Shown: positions 6,032-9,195 of the stretch, piece by piece
Layout of the letters: every line of letters begins with the position of its first letter
Numbering within the stretch: position 1 is the stretch's first letter
The notes under the pieces: generated by a model
What the model saw: the letters and a program-made list of their open reading frames with translations, nothing else
Told to the model about the DNA's origin: nothing
Database searches by the model: none
Assembly (NCBI GenBank): GCA_903922535.1
Contig: CAIXUF010000381.1
Coordinates: 1 to 9,195 of the forward strand
DNA length: 9,195 nucleotides
From: Candidatus Hydrogenedentota bacterium
GTDB taxonomy: Bacteria > Hydrogenedentota > Hydrogenedentia > Hydrogenedentiales > CAITNO01
Direction of reading: 5' to 3'
Program-made: the position numbers and the translations under genes

Positions 6032-6058
6032 TAATCATGATTGTCATTATGATGATTA
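6032..6058. promoter_or_regulatory. Fur-box-like operator upstream of JAMM-sir
   Basis: The 19-mer AATCATGATTGTCATTATG (6033-6051) matches 15 of 19 positions of the classical Fur consensus GATAATGATTATCATTATC. A slightly wider dyad, TAATCATGAT (6032-6041) and ATGATGATTA (6049-6058), is inverted with one mismatch. The site covers the -35 hexamer, the position expected for a repressor. Other Fur-family proteins (Zur, Mur) or an unrelated regulator are possible. Confidence 0.55.
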
Positions 6059-6070
6059 CGCTGCTATACT
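6041..6070 (+). promoter_or_regulatory. Candidate sigma-70 promoter for JAMM-sir
   Basis: TTGTCA (6041-6046) and TATACT (6065-6070) match 5/6 and about 5/6 of consensus with an 18-base spacer. The start point would be near 6077, giving a leader of about 130 bases before the JAMM ATG. It is the best promoter in the window and lies within the operator-like dyad. Confidence 0.55.
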
Positions 6071-6082
6071 TGGAGTACTTGC

Positions 6083-6211
6083 ATGAGCCAGAGAGAAGAA
6101 GGCGTTTCTGTTCCGTGGATCAGCTCATCAGGTTCGCGCTGTTTACTCATCACGCGGACTTTATTCGCGCCAGCAGCATTGCCGCACGAAAGTGAAGGAA
6201 GCCTGTCATGA
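6083..6211 (+). CDS. Possible 42-aa leader peptide upstream of JAMM-sir
   Basis: ATG at 6083 with GGAG (6072-6075) 7 bases upstream opens a 42-codon frame beginning MSQREEGVSVPW. Its TGA (6209-6211) overlaps the JAMM start as ATGA, the classic coupling arrangement. The peptide has one Cys codon and no recognised domain. Against it: the predicted start of transcription near 6077 would leave out the ribosome site, and base composition is not clearly coding. It could be a true upstream ORF, a coupled leader, or chance. Confidence 0.25.
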   Translation: MSQREEGVSVPWISSSGSRCLLITRTLFAPAALPHESEGSLS

Positions 6212-6651
6212 CCGGACTGTTCCTGCCCCAGCGCATTCTGGAGGCCATTATCGCCCACGCCGAGGCCGAGGCGCCGGTGGAGGCGTGCGGCATGCTGTCG
6301 GGACAGGACCGCATCGCCCGGGACATTCATGAAGTATCCCGCGCCGAGGGCGGGACAGAACTTCTTCCCCTGTTGTCTTCCGGAGATTACGCCGCGGCCG
6401 AGCGGGTCCGCGAGGCAGGGCATGAAGTCTTGGCGGTGTACCACAGCCGGCCCGCCGAAGCTGCCCGACCCTCCCTGGAGGACCTCCGGCTGGGTTTGAC
6501 GCCGGAGGTGGTGTATCTTATCCTCTCCCTGCTGGAACCTTGGAAACCCGCGTTGCGCGGGTTCCGCATCCATGAGCACAGAATCGTGGAGGTGCCCGTC
6601 ACCGTGTTCAATGATCAGGAGTACGATCCCGCACAGGACTACATGATATGA
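6208..6651 (+). CDS. M67-family JAMM (Mov34/MPN/PAD-1) protein, likely sulfur-carrier processing type
   Basis: A 147-residue prokaryotic JAB/JAMM-fold protein. The family motif is Glu … His-x-His … Ser-x2-Asp binding one zinc. Here Glu25 (in VEACGML), His79 (VYHSR), Ser89 and Asp92 (RPSLEDLRLG) are present, but the second His of HxH is Arg81. Close relatives such as Mec+ and HcyD remove C-terminal residues from ThiS/MoaD-like sulfur carriers so that these can be thiocarboxylated during cysteine or homocysteine synthesis. Location next to a sulfite reductase gene fits that role; a 4-nt ATGA overlap (6648-6651) couples its translation to that gene. Start: ATG 6208 with AAGGA (6195-6199) 8 bases upstream. 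Cytoplasmic; no signal sequence. Because of Arg81 it may be inactive as a protease or use altered metal binding. No carrier or E1-like gene is seen in the window. Confidence 0.85.
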   Translation: MTGLFLPQRILEAIIAHAEAEAPVEACGMLSGQDRIARDIHEVSRAEGGTELLPLLSSGDYAAAERVREAGHEVLAVYHSRPAEAARPSLEDLRLGLTPEVVYLILSLLEPWKPALRGFRIHEHRIVEVPVTVFNDQEYDPAQDYMI

Positions 6652-8324
6652 CCCAGGCCAGCACCCCGATTCTTGCCATTTCCGACATCGTGCGGGAGGA
6701 CACCCTAGCCTACCGTGAACAGGTGGGAGCATACCTGCGCGGCGAATCCACCCCCGAGGCGTTCAAGGCGTACCGCGTGCCCATGGGCATCTATGAGCAC
6801 CGGAGCGACGGGCGGTTCATGGTGCGGGCGCGTCTGGGCGCGGGCCTGGTGCTGCCGTGCCAACTGGAACGCATTGCCGCACTGAGCCGCGCCCACGGCA
6901 ACGGCGTGCTGCACCTCACCACGCGGCAGGACATCCAGATTCACGATGTGCCCATCGACAGCACGCCGGACATACTGGAGGGGCTGCTCGACGCGGGCGT
7001 CGGTTCCCGCGGCGGCGGCGGAAACACGGTGCGCAACGTGGCGGCCTGCCCCCGCGCGGGGCACTGCCCCCACGAACGTTTCAACATCGCGCCCCACGCC
7101 ATCGCGGTGGCGGAATACCTCCTGCAGCACCGCAACGCCTTCACGCTGCCGCGCAAGTACAAGATTGCCTTCTCCGGCTGCGGGACCGACTGCGCGCTGG
7201 CCTCGGTGAACGACCTGGGCTTCTTGGCGCAGACAAGAGACGGCGTGCAGGGATTCAAGGTGTTCGCCGCAGGCGGCATGGGCGGCAGCCCGCGCGGCGG
7301 CATCGTCCTTGAGGAGTTCATTCCCGTGGACGAGGCCACCGAGGTGGCCGAGGCCCTCCGGCGCGTGTTCGACAAGAACGGCGACCGCACGAACAAGCAC
7401 CGCGCCCGCCTGCGTTATGCGCTGAACCGCCTCGGCGAGGACGAGTTCCGACGGCTGTACAACGAAGAACGCGACGCGCTGCACGCCGAAGGACTTCCCG
7501 GCCACAGGCCCGCACTGAAGGACCTGGACGCGCGGTTTGCCCTGCAGGCACCGGCCCATGCGGACAGCGCCGACCAGGCAAACGACGAATTGTCACACCT
7601 GCTGTGGCCGGAGAAGACACCAGAAAGCGTCACCCTGCGTCTGCCGCTGTTGCTCGGCGACATCCCCGCCGCCGACTTGGTCCTTGTTGCCCGCCTGGCT
7701 GAACGGTATGGCACGGGACTCGTGGGGGCCACGCAGGAGCAGGAACTGCTCGTGTACGGCGTGCGCCGCGCGGAGCTGCCGGCCGCGCTGGGCATGCTGC
7801 GTGAAACCACCGTCTTTGCGTCGATCCAGAAATCCCGCCCGCGCGTGGTGGCCTGCGCGGGCGCGTCCACCTGCAAGCTTGGGCTGTGCCTGTCGCGCGG
7901 ACTCGCCGCGGCGATCAGCGCCGAATGTGAAGCGCAGAAGATTGGCGGCGGCGCTGCGGTTCCGGTGATTCGCATCAGCGGATGCCCCAACAGTTGCGGC
8001 GGCCATCACATCGGCGCCATCGGGCTGGAGGGACGCGCCCACCGCCACAACGGACGGCTCATGCCGACCTATCGGGTGCTGGCGGGCGGCGTGGTTTCAG
8101 AAGACGGTGCCCGCCTGGCCGAGCCGCTCGGCAATGTGCCCGCCCGGCGCGTTCCCAAACTGCTCGCCGAAGCGCTCCGGCGCGGGGCCACCCATCCCGA
8201 CGCGCTGCGCCCACTGGTGCGGGAGTACGGCGTGATCGCCGAAGACGTCCCCGAAAATTACTACTACGACTTCGGCGCCGATACCCCCTTCTCGCTTGCC
8301 GGCCACGGACCCGGCGAAGAATAG
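6648..8324 (+). CDS. Assimilatory siroheme sulfite reductase (nitrite/sulfite reductase family)
   Basis: A 558-residue hemoprotein that carries out six-electron reduction of sulfite to sulfide using siroheme coupled to a [4Fe-4S] cluster. It has the two-fold repeat of the family: a ferredoxin-like half near residues 45-115 with TTRQDIQIH (91-99), and a second near 325-390. The cluster and siroheme ligands are C-x5-C at 403/409 (ACAGASTCKLG) and C-x3-C at 446/450 (SGCPNSCGGH). The first half also keeps a C-x5-C (134/140) and a C-x3-C (178/182), which the E. coli enzyme lacks. Length is that of the single-chain ferredoxin-type or SiRHP enzymes; no flavoprotein partner is nearby. Nitrite reductase is the main alternative, but neighbours (APS reductase, siroheme genes, JAMM) favour sulfite. 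The start overlaps the JAMM stop by 4 bases, with AGGA 9 bases upstream. Confidence 0.92.
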   Translation: MTQASTPILAISDIVREDTLAYREQVGAYLRGESTPEAFKAYRVPMGIYEHRSDGRFMVRARLGAGLVLPCQLERIAALSRAHGNGVLHLTTRQDIQIHDVPIDSTPDILEGLLDAGVGSRGGGGNTVRNVAACPRAGHCPHERFNIAPHAIAVAEYLLQHRNAFTLPRKYKIAFSGCGTDCALASVNDLGFLAQTRDGVQGFKVFAAGGMGGSPRGGIVLEEFIPVDEATEVAEALRRVFDKNGDRTNKHRARLRYALNRLGEDEFRRLYNEERDALHAEGLPGHRPALKDLDARFALQAPAHADSADQANDELSHLLWPEKTPESVTLRLPLLLGDIPAADLVLVARLAERYGTGLVGATQEQELLVYGVRRAELPAALGMLRETTVFASIQKSRPRVVACAGASTCKLGLCLSRGLAAAISAECEAQKIGGGAAVPVIRISGCPNSCGGHHIGAIGLEGRAHRHNGRLMPTYRVLAGGVVSEDGARLAEPLGNVPARRVPKLLAEALRRGATHPDALRPLVREYGVIAEDVPENYYYDFGADTPFSLAGHGPGEE

Positions 8325-8442
8325 CCGCAGCAGGGCCGCGCATGTGCAGGGGCGATGCCTCACCCGCCGTGGCAGCGGCATCCTGCCCATGGCCGGGCCG
8401 GTGACAAAAAGCCAGAACACGGGCGGAATGGGGCAAAGATTC

Positions 8443-9195
8443 TCAGCGCGTGTCAGGCGGTCCCTTCAATCTCTTCTTGGGGCTTTCCGAAGGCAGGAAA
8501 TTCTCGCCGGTCACCACTTTCTTGCCCGTCTTCTGCTCCAGTTCAAGACGCGCCCTCTTAACGATCTTTCCGCCTTGCTTGCCGGCATCCGCGTTTTCTG
8601 TCATGCCCGTCGCCGCAACGCTTTCGGCAATCTGGCGGGTGGACAGTTCGGCAAGGGCGCTGAAGATAAGCTCGGCCTCGCTCATATGGTCGCGCAGATT
8701 CTGGGTTTTGAGCCCCTTTATCTCCTTGTGTTTCTTGACGGAAACTCCGCTCCATTCGTGATGGATGATATTGGTCAGGATGGCAAATTCATTTTCACCC
8801 GCAATCTCGTGATCTTTCCAGTAATCCGTCAACTTGTTGCGGGTTTCCTGGCCCATCATCCGCTGCTGAATCCATTTCTCGCTGCGCCCGTGCTGTTGCC
8901 AGTAGTCGCGCGCGCGGTCAAGCGATCGGGCCGGATCGCTCATGTCCTGAATGCGCTCATACCCCACTTTGGCAAGCCACTGCTTTATCGGCTCCGCTTT
9001 GGGACTGGGCACGGATTGAATGACGCGCAGGAGTGTTTCTGCGGAGGCCACGTCGGTGAGATAATTCTTGCCGTCGGAGGCAAGCAGTTTCAGTCGGTTA
9101 CATTTTGTAACCGACTCGCTCCCCTCCTTGTTCAGGCGGTTCTTCAGAACTTTCCAGTAGTTGCGCGCCGCTTGATGATCCGGCTGCTGAATCAG
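8443..9195 (-). CDS. BRO family / DinD-like phage-antirepressor-type protein, C-terminal part
   Basis: The frame is open from the TGA at 8443-8445 to the window edge, giving 250 residues without the N-terminus. A GTG at 9051 is not the true start, since homology continues upstream: ARNYWKVLKNRLNKEG, then KLLASDGKNYLTD, then AETLLRVIQSVPSPKAEPIKQWLAKVG. This is the BRO-N domain layout of prophage antirepressors and DNA-damage-inducible protein D. The C-terminal part (ARDYW, an EFAILTNIIHHEWSG segment, a DHMSEAELIFSALAE helix, a GGKIVKRARLELEQKTGKKVV tail) also fits DinD-like proteins. These proteins bind DNA or other regulators in phage or mobile-element control, or act in the SOS response. 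It is convergent with sir, with a 118-bp gap holding no clear terminator. No other phage genes are seen. Confidence 0.8.
   Translation of the reverse strand: MIQQPDHQAARNYWKVLKNRLNKEGSESVTKCNRLKLLASDGKNYLTDVASAETLLRVIQSVPSPKAEPIKQWLAKVGYERIQDMSDPARSLDRARDYWQQHGRSEKWIQQRMMGQETRNKLTDYWKDHEIAGENEFAILTNIIHHEWSGVSVKKHKEIKGLKTQNLRDHMSEAELIFSALAELSTRQIAESVAATGMTENADAGKQGGKIVKRARLELEQKTGKKVVTGENFLPSESPKKRLKGPPDTR

Larger units (their letters stand above)
5888..6207. other. Divergent control region between cysH and JAMM-sir
   Basis: About 320 bases between the divergent sulfur genes. Both ends carry promoters with paired operator-like sites (5869-5910 and 6032-6070). The middle (about 5911-6030) shows no gene, repeat or RNA family that I recognise. 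The last part holds a possible 42-codon leader reading frame (6083-6211). Confidence 0.55.

Noticed and set aside
6083..6207. Riboswitch (SAM or similar) in the JAMM-sir leader
   Set aside because: I could not find the conserved core or helices of any riboswitch class I know; only weak local pairing is visible.
6064..6732. Minus-strand frame opposite the JAMM gene
   Set aside because: It is antisense to a recognised protein and carries no motif of its own.
8325..8442. Terminator between sir and the BRO-type gene
   Set aside because: A GATGCC/GGCATC stem can be drawn, but it is short, has a long loop and no T-run follows on either strand.

Overview
The window is GC-rich bacterial chromosome with accessory character. 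Its clearest theme is assimilatory sulfur reduction. The source group cannot be fixed from sequence alone. A sodium/solute symporter of the SGLT-like type, a short bacterial neutral-ceramidase-family protein and long intergenic gaps with short-period repeats would suit a heterotroph of the Planctomycetota/Lentisphaerota/Hydrogenedentota kind, but that is a weak inference.

Layout. 1-239 (+): the last 78 residues of a sodium:solute symporter, followed by a strong rho-independent terminator at 269-306. 240-652: noncoding, with a 9-bp tandem repeat and several GC hairpins. 653-3063 (-): a secreted or anchored neutral-ceramidase-family protein (1753-3063), then a UDP-glucuronate-4-epimerase-like SDR enzyme (653-1624). 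3064-3358: divergent intergenic region with a candidate promoter. 3359-4952 (+): the siroheme pair, a uroporphyrinogen-III C-methyltransferase and a precorrin-2 dehydrogenase/ferrochelatase domain protein. 5038-5883 (-): a 4Fe-4S APS reductase (CysH), convergent with the siroheme genes. 5884-6207: a divergent control region. 6208-8324 (+): a JAMM/M67-family protein overlapping by 4 nt an assimilatory siroheme sulfite reductase. 8443-9195 (-): the C-terminal part of a BRO/DinD-type phage-antirepressor-like protein that runs off the window.

How the genes work together. CysH would make sulfite from APS and the siroheme [4Fe-4S] reductase would make sulfide. The two genes at 3359-4952 build the siroheme that the reductase needs. 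The JAMM protein, translationally coupled to the reductase, suggests that the sulfide is passed through a ThiS/MoaD-type sulfur-carrier protein, as in the HcyD/HcyS/Sir route known from Wolinella, but no carrier or E1-like gene is in the window. The JAMM motif here has Arg in place of the second His of HxH.

The most interesting noncoding signal is the cysH / JAMM-sir divergent region. It carries two matched 19-bp sites, AATCATGAT-N3-CAT-N-AT, in the same orientation. One overlaps the cysH -10 box and the other the JAMM-sir -35 box. Both resemble a Fur box, suggesting metal-responsive control of sulfite production and reduction. A second theme is a 9-bp-period tandem repeat with a GTCC core, found at two or three places and reading into the 3' end of a coding sequence.
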